Virus record (IMG/VR): IMGVR_UViG_3300045996_003610
Location: 1 to 38,735 of that record
Length of the DNA: 38,735 nt
Strand: one strand, 5' to 3'
Source of the DNA: a virus
The notes below the pieces were generated by a model, which worked only from the letters and a program-made list of their open reading frames with translations, did not search any database and was not told where the DNA came from. Below, in pieces: positions 1 to 7,837 of the stretch. The first letter of the stretch is position 1. Every line of letters begins with the position of its first letter. Position numbers and translations under genes: made by a program.

Positions 1-58
1 CTCAGGTCCCCGACGCCCTCTTGGGTGGGGCAATCACCGACACGACAAGGAGGGCCTC

Positions 59-679
59 ATGGCGGACTATACCGGTACCCCCGGTGACGACTTTCACGCC
101 GGGACCGTCGCCGACGACACGATCAATGGGGAGGAGGGTAAGGATACGCTCGGCGGCGGACCGGGTAACGATAAAATTTTCGGCGGCCCCGGTGACGATG
201 TCCTGGACGGCGGCGAGGGCGTCGATCTCCTGGATGGCGGGGACGGCGACGACCTACTGAGTGGAGTTCGGCCTAGTGACGATGTCTTCGTTACCGGGGA
301 AGGGTCCGACCACATCTTCTGGCAGGTCGGCGACGGCAACAAGGAGATCGTCGATTTCGAGCCCGGCCTCGACATGATCGAGATCGCGTACACCGTGAAG
401 GTCCGGACGTTTGAGGACCTCGCTCCGTTCATCACGACCGAGGGGAACGACAGCCTGATCGACGTGGGGGCCGCCGACGGCAGGCCCCCAGGGACGCAGA
501 CCCTTTTTCTGTTCAACGTCCAGGACCTGCGGGCGAGGGATTTCTTGATCGACCCCGAAGCCCCGGACGCCGAAGCACCGGCGGTTTCTCCGGAGCCGCC
601 GGATCCTGGCTTCCCCATCGATCCCCCCGTCGATGTCGAGCAAGCCTCCGGGAGCCCGGACTGGCTGTTCAACCCGTAG
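59..679 (+). CDS. RTX calcium-binding repeat protein 1
   Basis: A 206-residue acidic protein. Residues about 5-75 carry glycine/aspartate nonapeptides of the RTX type (GGxGxDxLx, e.g. GGPGDDVLD, GGEGVDLLD, GGDGDDLLS), which in known families fold as a calcium-binding parallel beta-roll. A second module follows, with an IVDFEPGLDMIEI strand pattern (the D-x-I-x-D-F-x-x-G-x-D motif seen after serralysin-type repeats), then a DVGAADG...PGTQTLF segment and a proline-rich tail. The ATG is set by AGGAGG five bases upstream. No N-terminal signal peptide is visible; known RTX proteins use a C-terminal type I secretion signal, but no secretion genes are in the window. First of nine paralogues. The family is clear; its role in a phage is unknown. 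Confidence 0.85.
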   Translation: MADYTGTPGDDFHAGTVADDTINGEEGKDTLGGGPGNDKIFGGPGDDVLDGGEGVDLLDGGDGDDLLSGVRPSDDVFVTGEGSDHIFWQVGDGNKEIVDFEPGLDMIEIAYTVKVRTFEDLAPFITTEGNDSLIDVGAADGRPPGTQTLFLFNVQDLRARDFLIDPEAPDAEAPAVSPEPPDPGFPIDPPVDVEQASGSPDWLFNP

Positions 680-1045
680 CACGATAGGGATCCCGGACCC
701 GAGCCTCACCTCCCGTTCGACGACTTCGGGGTCGGTTGACCCGCTGGCACGAATTTCCCGCCACCAGCAGGAGACCCCCTCACGGTAAGGTTGACCCGAA
801 TTTGGCTCACCTGCAACCAAGTGTGACAATACCGCATCTATCAGAAATAGGATTAACATCAGCGATTAGCCGCTAGACACCTGAAATCCATGAAAGTAAT
901 CTCTGGTGATGTTGTGGTCGGATACTTCCGCCCGACCCCAGTTTCCCGGAGCATACAGAAACTACCGCCTCCGCTGGAGTGTGCGGACCCGGTGGGCTGC
1001 GATCCCGTGTGGTTTCTCACTGTGTAGCAGGACAGGAGACATGCC
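680..1045. other. intergenic region without a supported gene
   Basis: This 366-base stretch lies between the first two RTX genes. No reading frame with a ribosome-binding site and protein-like composition is seen on either strand. It ends in the GGAGAC ribosome-binding site of the next gene. It is less GC-rich in the middle (about 820-910). A TTGACC at about 801 has no convincing -10 partner. It could hold a promoter or a decayed RTX copy, but nothing decisive is visible. Confidence 0.4.
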
Positions 1046-1792
1046 ATGGATGAAGAGGACGATATCCTCGACGGCGATGAAACCGGCGGATCGGCTGATG
1101 ACGACGAACCGGACGATGACGACGGCCCACGCGACGGCGACGATGATCCTGTCCAGGATGGCCTGACCCCGACCGACGGCGACGACACCATCGCCGGAGG
1201 GCCGGAGCCCGACCGCATCAATGCCGGGGCGGGCGACGATGTGGTCAGTGGTGGTGCCGACCGCGACGAGTTGTCCGGCCAGGACGGGATGGACGCCCTG
1301 TACGGCGGACCGGACAAGGACGCCCTGAACGGCGGGGCGGACAACGACGACCTGTACGGCGGCGGGGACGATGACACTCTGTTCGGGGCAGCGGGCGATG
1401 ATGAGCTTTCCGGCGGGTCCCAGGACGACACGTCCTACGGTGGGCCGGGGGCCGATCAATTCATATTTGAGCCGGACGACGGCGATGACACCATCGGAGA
1501 CTTCGAAGTCGGCAAGGATACCCTCGTGTTTACGGGGTTTCCGCTCGACACAAAGATCTCGATTATCCCCTACTTTACGGGCGGTCCGGAGGGCTTCACG
1601 CAGACCGCCACAAATATCGAAGTGCCGAACGACTCGTTGAGCATCACGCTGACGGGCAGCCCAAAAGTGACCGCCAACGATGTCAAGGGCGTCGGGATCG
1701 CGGTTCCAACGCTCACCGGGGTCGGCGGGCTGCCACCGGATGACACCCTCGATGTCGTCGGAGTCCCACCGGGTGACACCGTCGAGGGGTAG
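1046..1792 (+). CDS. RTX calcium-binding repeat protein 2
   Basis: A 248-residue protein with the longest repeat block of the array. After a very acidic N-terminus (residues 1-45, mostly D, E and G) come roughly nine to ten consecutive nonapeptides over residues 50-140 (GGADRDELS, GGPDKDALN, GGADNDDLY, GGGDDDTLF and similar). The FIFEPDDGDDTIGDF-type capping strand and a GxDTLVFTGF segment follow. The C-terminus, about 90 residues, is rich in T, V, G and P. The start is chosen from GGAGAC upstream; the leader GGAGACATG(C/T)CATGG is nearly the same as that of the next gene, so both arose by duplication. Calcium binding is inferred from the repeats. No signal peptide. Confidence 0.85.
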   Translation: MDEEDDILDGDETGGSADDDEPDDDDGPRDGDDDPVQDGLTPTDGDDTIAGGPEPDRINAGAGDDVVSGGADRDELSGQDGMDALYGGPDKDALNGGADNDDLYGGGDDDTLFGAAGDDELSGGSQDDTSYGGPGADQFIFEPDDGDDTIGDFEVGKDTLVFTGFPLDTKISIIPYFTGGPEGFTQTATNIEVPNDSLSITLTGSPKVTANDVKGVGIAVPTLTGVGGLPPDDTLDVVGVPPGDTVEG

Positions 1793-1838
1793 GTCATCGC
1801 CGGACGGCGGCCTGGACAAGATCTAAAGGAGACATGTC

Positions 1839-2426
1839 ATGGATGAAGATGAAGTAATGCTCACCCCCGGCCCTACCGAGGCACCAAGCGGGATCTTCAC
1901 CGCGACCGGGACCCCGGACCGTGACGAACTGGTTGGCGGGCCGCACGGTGATACGTTCTCGGGAGCAGCCGGGAACGACTCGATCTACGGCTTCGGCGGG
2001 GGTGATGTAATCAACGGAGGCGACGGAGAAGACCTCATCGAAGGCGGTGACGGCGATGATGTAATCAACGGGGAGGCGGGTAACGATCATATCGAGAGCG
2101 GAAACGGTGACGACATTGTCGAGGGTGGGGGCGATCCTGATACCTTTGTGATTGAGCCGGGCGAGGGTAAGGACATCATTCTCGACTTTGAGGTCCACAA
2201 CGAAAACCAGGATACCATTATGCTTTTCGGCTTCCCCACTGGGCTGACGTATGACGATCATGTCGCCCCCGGCATCACATTCGATGATGGCAACGCCGTG
2301 ATCGACCTGTCAGCGTATTCCGGGACCGTCGATCTTCTCGGCCCCACCCCTCAAACGATCACGCTGGTCGGCGTCCCGTACGTGATCGATGATTTTTTCG
2401 ACATCAGGTCAGGCGTCCTCACTTGA
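1839..2426 (+). CDS. RTX calcium-binding repeat protein 3
   Basis: A 195-residue RTX paralogue. Six or so nonapeptides span residues 27-105 (GGPHGDTFS, GAAGNDSIY, GFGGGDVIN, GGDGEDLIE, GGDGDDVIN), followed by the capping pattern TFVIEPGEGKDIILDFE. The remaining 85 residues have the strand-rich pattern GF...GL.YDDHV, DLSAYSG and TITLVGVP. The start codon, the M-D-E-D beginning and the upstream GGAGACATGTC match the preceding gene closely, so the two share a duplicated 5' end. The gene sits 46 bases after its neighbour, consistent with co-transcription. No signal peptide or membrane segment. Confidence 0.83.
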   Translation: MDEDEVMLTPGPTEAPSGIFTATGTPDRDELVGGPHGDTFSGAAGNDSIYGFGGGDVINGGDGEDLIEGGDGDDVINGEAGNDHIESGNGDDIVEGGGDPDTFVIEPGEGKDIILDFEVHNENQDTIMLFGFPTGLTYDDHVAPGITFDDGNAVIDLSAYSGTVDLLGPTPQTITLVGVPYVIDDFFDIRSGVLT

Positions 2427-2465
2427 GGACGCGGCCCCGATCAAGCGGTACGTCACGAGGACACC

Positions 2466-3053
2466 ATGGCCCGGATCTACGGCAGCAATCATAACGACAA
2501 GCTGACCGGCACCGACGAGGACGACGTGCTCGCCGGCTACGGCGGCGACGATACGCTCACGGGCCGGGGAGACTACGATGTCTTTTATCCGGGCAGCGGC
2601 AACGACGAGGTGGTCCTGGGTCCCGAAGCGGATACCGTCGTGATCAACCCCGGCGGGGACCATGACACCATCCTCGACTTTCGATCCGGTACGCATGAAA
2701 TCGAGTTTATCGGCTTCACGAACCTCGATAGCCTGAGCGACCTGGAGCCGCACTTCAGCAGCGACCCGGAGACCGCCACTGTGAGTCTCGACGTATCGGC
2801 AGCCGACGGGCAAACCCCCGGTACCCAGACCCTGACGTTCCGGGGAGGCTTCGGGATCAACCCGCAGGAGGACATCGGGATATTCAAAGAGCCCCGCCTG
2901 GAGACTCCCCCACCAGAGCCGGACGGAAGTCTCGATATCGAAAACCTGGAGCGTCTGGGGCAGGAACCGACCGACTTCGGCCCGAGCGGCCCCATCGAAT
3001 CCGAGAACGTAGAGATCGCCGGGCTGGTACGGCCCCAATTCGATTTATCCTAG
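2466..3053 (+). CDS. RTX calcium-binding repeat protein 4
   Basis: A 195-residue paralogue with a shorter repeat block (residues 5-50: G-S-N-H-N-D-K-L-T, GTDEDDVLA, GYGGDDTLT, GRGDYDVFY). The conserved module follows: DTVVINPGGDHDTILDF, then FIGF, LEPHF, VSLDVSAADG.TPGTQTLTFR and a GI...DIGIF segment. This DVSAA-G-x-TPG-x-QTL module is shared by RTX proteins 1, 4, 5, 7, 8 and 9 and is as characteristic as the nonapeptides. The proline-rich tail from about residue 140 is unlike its neighbours. CACGAGGACACC precedes the ATG. Acidic, cytosolic by sequence, function unknown. Confidence 0.83.
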   Translation: MARIYGSNHNDKLTGTDEDDVLAGYGGDDTLTGRGDYDVFYPGSGNDEVVLGPEADTVVINPGGDHDTILDFRSGTHEIEFIGFTNLDSLSDLEPHFSSDPETATVSLDVSAADGQTPGTQTLTFRGGFGINPQEDIGIFKEPRLETPPPEPDGSLDIENLERLGQEPTDFGPSGPIESENVEIAGLVRPQFDLS

Positions 3054-3077
3054 GAGCCTACCCACTGGAGGACCATC

Positions 3078-3677
3078 ATGGCAACGTATATTCCCGGCAC
3101 AGACGACGACGACAACCTCGCCGGCACCCTGGGTGACGACATCATTGACGCCAAGGACGGGGCGGACGTTATCCAGGATCTTGAGGGCGACGATGTCGTC
3201 CAGCCGGGCGGCGGCGACGACCTTGTGGCACTCGGCCCTGGCCGCGATACGGTCGAGATCCGCCCCGACGAACGCAACGACATGATTCAAGGCTTCAAGT
3301 CCGGCGAGGATACCCTGAAGCTCAACGGCTTCGGCGACCTCAGCTACGCCGACCTGGAACTGCACTTCCGCAGCTATGACGACGCGGTACCCAAGGTCAG
3401 TCTCGACCTGGACGCCGCCGCGGGGACAACAAACCAGAACCTGCTGATCACCGGTGTCTCCGGGCTTGGCGAGGGTGACATCGTGTTCGCCAACGACCGC
3501 CTGGATGGTGGTAATCCCGACGATGAAGTGGCTGACATCGACCCCGCCGGCCCGTTCGATCCCAACCGGTTCGAGGTTGAGGAACCCGACCCCAGCCCGG
3601 ACATCGATCCGACCGCGACGGTGGATGATCTCGTGACCGTACCCGACCGGTCGTTCATGAGCGATTTGATGTTCTGA
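3078..3677 (+). CDS. RTX calcium-binding repeat protein 5
   Basis: A 199-residue paralogue, closely related to the ninth copy at 6249: both share an N-terminal IPGT...DDIIDA.. GAD.I.DLEG.DV.QPGGGDDL pattern, GPGRD.VEI and an identical GFGDLSYADLE segment. Repeats occupy residues 6-55; the capping module MIQGFKSGEDTLKLNGF is at about 75-92. The C-terminal third is proline- and acid-rich. A strong GGAGG lies upstream of the ATG. The similarity to copy nine, with four intact genes between them, points to duplication and dispersal inside the array rather than simple neighbour duplication. Confidence 0.83.
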   Translation: MATYIPGTDDDDNLAGTLGDDIIDAKDGADVIQDLEGDDVVQPGGGDDLVALGPGRDTVEIRPDERNDMIQGFKSGEDTLKLNGFGDLSYADLELHFRSYDDAVPKVSLDLDAAAGTTNQNLLITGVSGLGEGDIVFANDRLDGGNPDDEVADIDPAGPFDPNRFEVEEPDPSPDIDPTATVDDLVTVPDRSFMSDLMF

Positions 3678-3720
3678 TAGCTTCCGCCCGGTTGGTATCA
3701 ATGATTGTTATCCGGAGGCC

Positions 3721-3807
3721 ATGATGACGAGATTTGATGGATTTTCCGACACCAACAAAAGGCCCGACGAGCTTTGCGGAAGCCTTCTGGGGTTAGACAT
3801 TTTCTGA
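3721..3807 (+). pseudogene. truncated RTX-gene remnant or 27-28-residue peptide
   Basis: A short frame with its own GGAGG ribosome-binding site (3713-3717) and two ATG codons (3721 and 3724) ending at TGA 3805. The peptide begins M-T-R-F-D-G-F-S-D-T, which parallels the start of the next gene (M-A-T-F-E-G-I-S-D-S); similarity is then lost and the frame stops. The simplest reading is a broken duplicate 5' end of RTX protein 6. A genuine short peptide cannot be excluded because the ribosome-binding site is good. Confidence 0.45.
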
Positions 3808-3829
3808 GTAGTGATGACAGGAGACTCTG

Positions 3830-4324
3830 ATGGCAACTTTCGAGGGCATTTCCGACAGTGACGATGCCTTCCACCTCACACCCGAACCCGACACGGTGAC
3901 GATCAGCCGTGGCGGAAGTCACGATACTCTTTACGGGTTCGAAGCGGGGCAGGATACTCTGCTGCTGAGCACCTCCGACCCCGATGTGTTATTCGACGAC
4001 CTGGAGTGGAGCGAACCGGAACCCGGCACCCTGGTTGTCGATCTTTCGGCCCTGGGCGATGCCGAACCGGGCAGCGATACCGTGACGTTCCGGGACGGCA
4101 TCGGGGTAATCACCGACGCCGACCTGGAGTTCATCGACGACCCGCCCTTCCCGTTGGTTGCGGAGCCAATCCAGCCTTTCCGGGGGCCGGAACCACCCCT
4201 GTTTCCGGAACCATCCCCGTTTGAGGACCCGACCCGGTGGTGTGGCGACCTCTGCGTTCCGCCCCGCCCTGGCCCATTCTGGGACCCCGAGCCTATCAGA
4301 CCTCCGGACATCATCCTCGGTTAG
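3830..4324 (+). CDS. RTX-family protein 6, repeat-poor
   Basis: A 164-residue member of the array that has almost lost the nonapeptides: only S-D-S-D-D-A-F-H-L near the N-terminus recalls one. The conserved module is retained: DTVTISRGGSHDTLYGFEAGQDTLLLS, DLEW, VVDLSALGDAEPGSDTVTFR and a DADLEF segment. The tail is very proline-rich and includes two cysteines (W-C-G-D-L-C-V-P) not found in the other copies. GACAGGAGAC stands eight bases before the ATG. Classed with the array by its middle module; calcium binding is doubtful for this copy. Confidence 0.78.
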   Translation: MATFEGISDSDDAFHLTPEPDTVTISRGGSHDTLYGFEAGQDTLLLSTSDPDVLFDDLEWSEPEPGTLVVDLSALGDAEPGSDTVTFRDGIGVITDADLEFIDDPPFPLVAEPIQPFRGPEPPLFPEPSPFEDPTRWCGDLCVPPRPGPFWDPEPIRPPDIILG

Positions 4325-4384
4325 GTTTCGTCGAACTGCACCACCTCTGGGGATCTCGCAGAGGCCGCAACACAGGAGGCTACC

Positions 4385-4966
4385 ATGGCGATCTGGCCCG
4401 GAACCAACGGCAACGACATTCTGAGCGGCACCCAGGGAGATGATTACTTTACGCCGATCAAGGGCGACGACATCGTCAGTACCGGCCCTGGTCGCGACAG
4501 CGTCGAGATCGAACCCTACAGCGGCAACGATACCATTGTGGACTTCACGTCCGGCGAAGACACCCTGCTGATCAACTATTTCCCGACAATTGACAGCCCC
4601 GACGACGTGTACCCGTTTGTGGTCCACGACTCCGACAGGGGCATCACCACCATCGATGTGTCGGCCGCCGCGGCCGAAACCCCCGGCACGCTGGTCGTGA
4701 CCTTCCGCGAAAGCACCATGGTGCGGGCCGAGGACATTGGGGTCAACACCGGGGAGTTCTACGATCCCGACTATGTCCCGTACCCGCCGGACTGGCAACC
4801 GATCAACGCCGACGATTTCGGTCAAGCAGTCGGTACGACGACAACCTTGGACCAAGAGGTCTATATTCCACCAATTATCGATACCGGGGTTCACCCCCTG
4901 CCGGTCGAAATCACGCCCCACCTGATCGATGAAGGCACCCGCCTCAACCCGGTGCCGCCTGAGTAG
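4385..4966 (+). CDS. RTX-family protein 7
   Basis: A 193-residue paralogue with a short repeat block (residues 5-35) and then GPGRDSVEIEPYSGNDTI, DFTSGEDTLLINYFPTIDSPDDV, DVSAAAAETPGTLVVTFRE and the motif VNTGEFYDPDYVP. The same motifs in the same order occur in the next gene, so 7 and 8 are a recent tandem pair. CAGGAGGCTACC precedes the ATG. The C-terminal 55 residues are not repetitive and carry no signal peptide or membrane helix. Function unknown. Confidence 0.82.
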   Translation: MAIWPGTNGNDILSGTQGDDYFTPIKGDDIVSTGPGRDSVEIEPYSGNDTIVDFTSGEDTLLINYFPTIDSPDDVYPFVVHDSDRGITTIDVSAAAAETPGTLVVTFRESTMVRAEDIGVNTGEFYDPDYVPYPPDWQPINADDFGQAVGTTTTLDQEVYIPPIIDTGVHPLPVEITPHLIDEGTRLNPVPPE

Positions 4967-4996
4967 CGTCGGGTATTGAAACTGGAGGAACGCACC

Positions 4997-6046
4997 ATGG
5001 CTCGGATATCCGGTACTGACGGCAACGACACACTTCCCGACACCGAGGGCGACGACTACATCATGCCGGGCCGAGGCGATGATGCCATCACGCTCGGTCC
5101 CGGACGAGACAGCGTTGAGATCGAACCCTATGGCGGCAACGATGTGATCTTCGGGTTTACGTCGGGCGAAGACACTCTGTTGGTCAACTATTTCCCGACC
5201 ATCGACAGTCCGGATGACGTGACGCCATATATTATCAACCGCGAGGCGGACGCATCCATCGACCTGACGGCGGCAGCCGGAGGGAAGCCGGGGCCGCCAA
5301 CCATGATTTTTCGGGAGACCACGGGGATATTTCCTGGTGATCTGGGGGTCAACACGGGCGAGTTTTACGATCCCGACTACGTCCCGATCCCGCCACCCCC
5401 CGAACCGGTTAGGCCGGACCCGTTCGACGACTTCGTCCTCGGGACCGATGGAAACGACTTGGTCGGCTCTAATAATGCCATCGGTGTTGTCGTCGGTGAT
5501 GTCGCGGGTCGTGAATTCGAAGGTACTGGGGATCCGTCAACGGACGGCGACGACACCATCTACACGAAGGGCGGCCTGGATGCCATCTGGACACACAACG
5601 GCGATGACATCATATTGATAACGCCCGATTCGGGGTCCGTTTTCATCAAGGACTTCGACCCCAGTCGAGATGCTGTCGTGTTCAATGACTTCCCTTCGTT
5701 CGACAGTTTCGACGACCTGAAGTCGCCGTTTCTCGAAGTCGGCTCGTTCAGCAATCCAAACTATCCCGTCTCGATCTATCCGGGCGGCGGCTTCGGTCAC
5801 GACGGTGTCTTTGTCAACGTAGAATTCGCCTCCTATATGAGCGAAGACGAACTCACGCCCAACAATATCATGTTCAACCGACCGGTTCTGGACGTGGTCA
5901 CTCCAATTGATCCAGGGGGCAAATTACCGCCACGCCCCAGCGTCACCCTCACGGACGACATCAATCCGTCTGCCGTGCCGACCGATACCGAAATCACCGG
6001 CAGCTACTTCGACATCGCGGGGGTGGCTGATTTCGGTGACTTCTGA
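4997..6046 (+). CDS. RTX-family protein 8, two-module
   Basis: A 349-residue protein, the largest of the array. Residues 1-140 duplicate RTX protein 7 (GPGRDSVEIEPY, TSGEDTLLVNYFPTIDSPDDV, VNTGEFYDPDYVP). Residues about 150-290 hold a second, degenerate RTX module (DDFVLGTDGNDLVGS, TDGDDTIYTKGGLDAIWTHN, FIKDFDPSRDAVVF), followed by a unique tail. It therefore looks like a fusion of two array units. An in-frame ATG exists at 4976, but the TGGAGG at 4983-4988 only makes sense for the ATG at 4997, whose protein start (M-A-R-I) also matches its paralogues. Confidence 0.8.
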   Translation: MARISGTDGNDTLPDTEGDDYIMPGRGDDAITLGPGRDSVEIEPYGGNDVIFGFTSGEDTLLVNYFPTIDSPDDVTPYIINREADASIDLTAAAGGKPGPPTMIFRETTGIFPGDLGVNTGEFYDPDYVPIPPPPEPVRPDPFDDFVLGTDGNDLVGSNNAIGVVVGDVAGREFEGTGDPSTDGDDTIYTKGGLDAIWTHNGDDIILITPDSGSVFIKDFDPSRDAVVFNDFPSFDSFDDLKSPFLEVGSFSNPNYPVSIYPGGGFGHDGVFVNVEFASYMSEDELTPNNIMFNRPVLDVVTPIDPGGKLPPRPSVTLTDDINPSAVPTDTEITGSYFDIAGVADFGDF

Positions 6047-6248
6047 GAACGGGAGGCCCCTTACTACATCGTCGAGACCGACATCGTCGGAGATACACGC
6101 TGTGTGACCCATTTCACTGACAGGAGACTAAGCTTGATGGCAGAGTGACTGGGCTAGACGAAATGGCCTGTCGGGGGGGTCCCGCTCCCAGGGGGTATCA
6201 ACGACACGTCAAAGCGGGTTCTCCTCTCCATCAGGAAAACAGATCATC
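6047..6248. other. intergenic region with a vestigial gene start
   Basis: A gap between RTX proteins 8 and 9. It holds CTGACAGGAGAC, the same ribosome-binding site used by other array members, followed by ATG-GCA-GAG-TGA at 6137-6148, a start that stops after three codons. This resembles an RTX gene start cut off by deletion or mutation. Nothing else recognisable. Confidence 0.45.
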
Positions 6249-6887
6249 ATGGCAGCGATTCCAGGAACCGGGGGCGACGACGACCTCACGGGGACCCAGG
6301 GGGACGACATCATCGACGCCCAGGCCGGGGCGGACCGTATCCGGGACCTTGAGGGCAACGATGTCATCCAGCCCGGTGGTGGCGATGACCTGATTTATCT
6401 CGGCCCCGGTCGCGATGTTGTCGAGATCCACCCCAACGGCCGCGATGACCACATCCACGGCTTCAAGGCCGGCGAGGACACCCTCAAGTTCAACGGCTTC
6501 GGCGACCTCAGCTACGCGGACCTGGAACCTCACTTCCAAAGCAATCCGGGCGTCAGTGTCGGCCTGGACGTGTCGGCCGCCGCGGGCGGAACGCCGGGAG
6601 ACCAGACCCTGCTGTTCCTCGATACCTTCGGGCTCGGTGAGGCCGAGATCGTGTTCGCCAACGACCCCCTGATTGGCGACAATCCCCCGACCGAGACGGA
6701 TCTGGTCATTACTCCCATCGTGCCTCCTGACGACCGGCTCGATACCTCCGTGTTCATCCCCATCATCGGGTACCGCGATCCGAGCAGTTATGGATTCGCC
6801 GAGGAACCGCCTCCCGCCCCTCCTCCCCCTCTGCCCGCTGACTGCAACCTGTGCAACGATGTGGTTTTGGTCCCCGCCTGGGACTGA
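6249..6887 (+). CDS. RTX calcium-binding repeat protein 9
   Basis: A 212-residue paralogue. Repeats occupy residues 5-55 (GTGGDDDLT, GTQGDDIID, LEGNDVIQP, GGGDDLIYL), then GPGRDVVEIHP, GFKAGEDTLKFNGFGDLSYADLE, GLDVSAAAGGTPGDQTLLF and EIVFANDPL. It is the close sister of copy 5. The tail is strongly proline-rich (a P/A stretch near residue 190) and has a C-N-L-C pair. The ATG lies after the AT-rich stretch AAAACAGATCATC with only a weak ribosome-binding site, in contrast to most array members. Last gene of the array, 50 bases before a lipoprotein gene on the same strand. Confidence 0.83.
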   Translation: MAAIPGTGGDDDLTGTQGDDIIDAQAGADRIRDLEGNDVIQPGGGDDLIYLGPGRDVVEIHPNGRDDHIHGFKAGEDTLKFNGFGDLSYADLEPHFQSNPGVSVGLDVSAAAGGTPGDQTLLFLDTFGLGEAEIVFANDPLIGDNPPTETDLVITPIVPPDDRLDTSVFIPIIGYRDPSSYGFAEEPPPAPPPPLPADCNLCNDVVLVPAWD

Positions 6888-6937
6888 ACGGAACCTCGTG
6901 GTGTTGAAGGAAAGCCGTTACCGACCGAGGAACCTCA

Positions 6938-7318
6938 ATGCCACGACTCCCCTGCCTTGCCATCCTGCTGGTGACCACCGCCTGTCAGGCGGTCGCCCCG
7001 GCCCTCCAGCCGGCCACCCCCGCCCCCGCTCCCGATCCCGCGGTCACCTGGAGCGGCATCAGCGATAACTCGGCCCAGTGCCCGGCGATTTCCTTCGAAC
7101 TGGTCCAGAAGGAGCGGATGCTGGAGGGCTGGGCCTCGGGAGCGGGCGGCGAACGGCTGCTGAGCGAAGTCAGGGGCGTGGTCGAGGGAACCGACATTCG
7201 GCTGGCGGTGGACCGGACCGTCTGGACCGGCCGCCACGGCGGCTACGGCATCACGCTGCACGAGCCGTCCGGCTGCCAGCGGACGGTGGTCCTGGCCCGT
7301 GAAGTAACGGGTGGATGA
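6938..7318 (+). CDS. small lipoprotein A
   Basis: A 126-residue protein with a short hydrophobic signal sequence (residues 2-15) ending in T-T-A-C16, a fair lipobox, so probably a lipid-anchored envelope protein. The mature part has W-x-G near residue 35, a CPAI/CPAL cysteine, a GW strand, a LAV...WTG motif and a C-terminal EPSGCQR. All of these recur in lipoprotein B at 7838, so the two are paralogues with two conserved cysteines that could form a disulphide. GAGG is seven bases upstream of the ATG. Some phage lipoproteins block superinfecting phages at the envelope (T5 Llp is an example), but nothing here proves that role. Confidence 0.72.
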   Translation: MPRLPCLAILLVTTACQAVAPALQPATPAPAPDPAVTWSGISDNSAQCPAISFELVQKERMLEGWASGAGGERLLSEVRGVVEGTDIRLAVDRTVWTGRHGGYGITLHEPSGCQRTVVLAREVTGG

Positions 7319-7837
7319 ACAAAATTATGACCCCGCGATCCCTAGGTTTCCGCGTCGAAGGGGTCGCGAGGCCAGTCAAAGGGGCATGGTGGCGGTTCTT
7401 CTTGTTCGGCACTGAAACCGACCGACCAGCGTCCCGCCCCCAGGGAAGAGGGTGAGACAACTCAAGACTGCATCAGGGCGGCTGTGTCGTCAATTCCCCC
7501 TCCGTACGGCACCCTTTGGCTCACCCGGTGCCGGATCACGGGATCGATCCGGCGTTCATACCCCCGCAGGAGGGGGTGGTCATTAGCCCGCTCCAAGGGT
7601 CTGTAGCCATCGTATCCCCGGCGGGGATTGCGTGTGTGTCCGGAAAGGACCTGATCATGGGTCTCTTCCTGTCATACCCCCTGCGGGGGTGCGGTTCCCG
7701 GTATCGGTCAACCTCTCACCGAAGCTATCATACCCCCGGTCCAGGGGTGAGCGATCATCGGGCCGGCGGGTCGGGAACTCAACCGTGTCGATGGGCTTTG
7801 CCATCTCGAATTACGATTTAATCAGGAAGTGAGCACC
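7319..7837. repeat. non-coding leader with a series of C-run/G-run hairpins
   Basis: A 519-base region between two lipoprotein genes with no supported reading frame. It contains four short inverted repeats of one type: ACCCCC 7560-7565 with GGGGGT 7572-7577, ATCCCC 7614-7619 with GGGGAT 7623-7628, ACCCCC 7676-7681 with GGGGGT 7685-7690, and ACCCC 7732-7736 with GGGGT 7744-7748. Three of the four are preceded by CAT. They are spaced 54, 62 and 56 bases apart. A looser GACCCC/GGGGTC pair is at 7329-7365. The sequences between them are unrelated. The units could be protein-binding sites or RNA hairpins in the leader of lipoprotein B. Confidence 0.5.

Noticed and set aside
801-840. Sigma-70-type promoter (TTGACC) before RTX gene 2
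   Set aside because: No acceptable -10 element at 16-18 bases.
7557-7748. CRISPR array
   Set aside because: The palindromic parts are only 15-18 bases, differ in sequence and loop length, spacing is uneven, and there are no cas genes.
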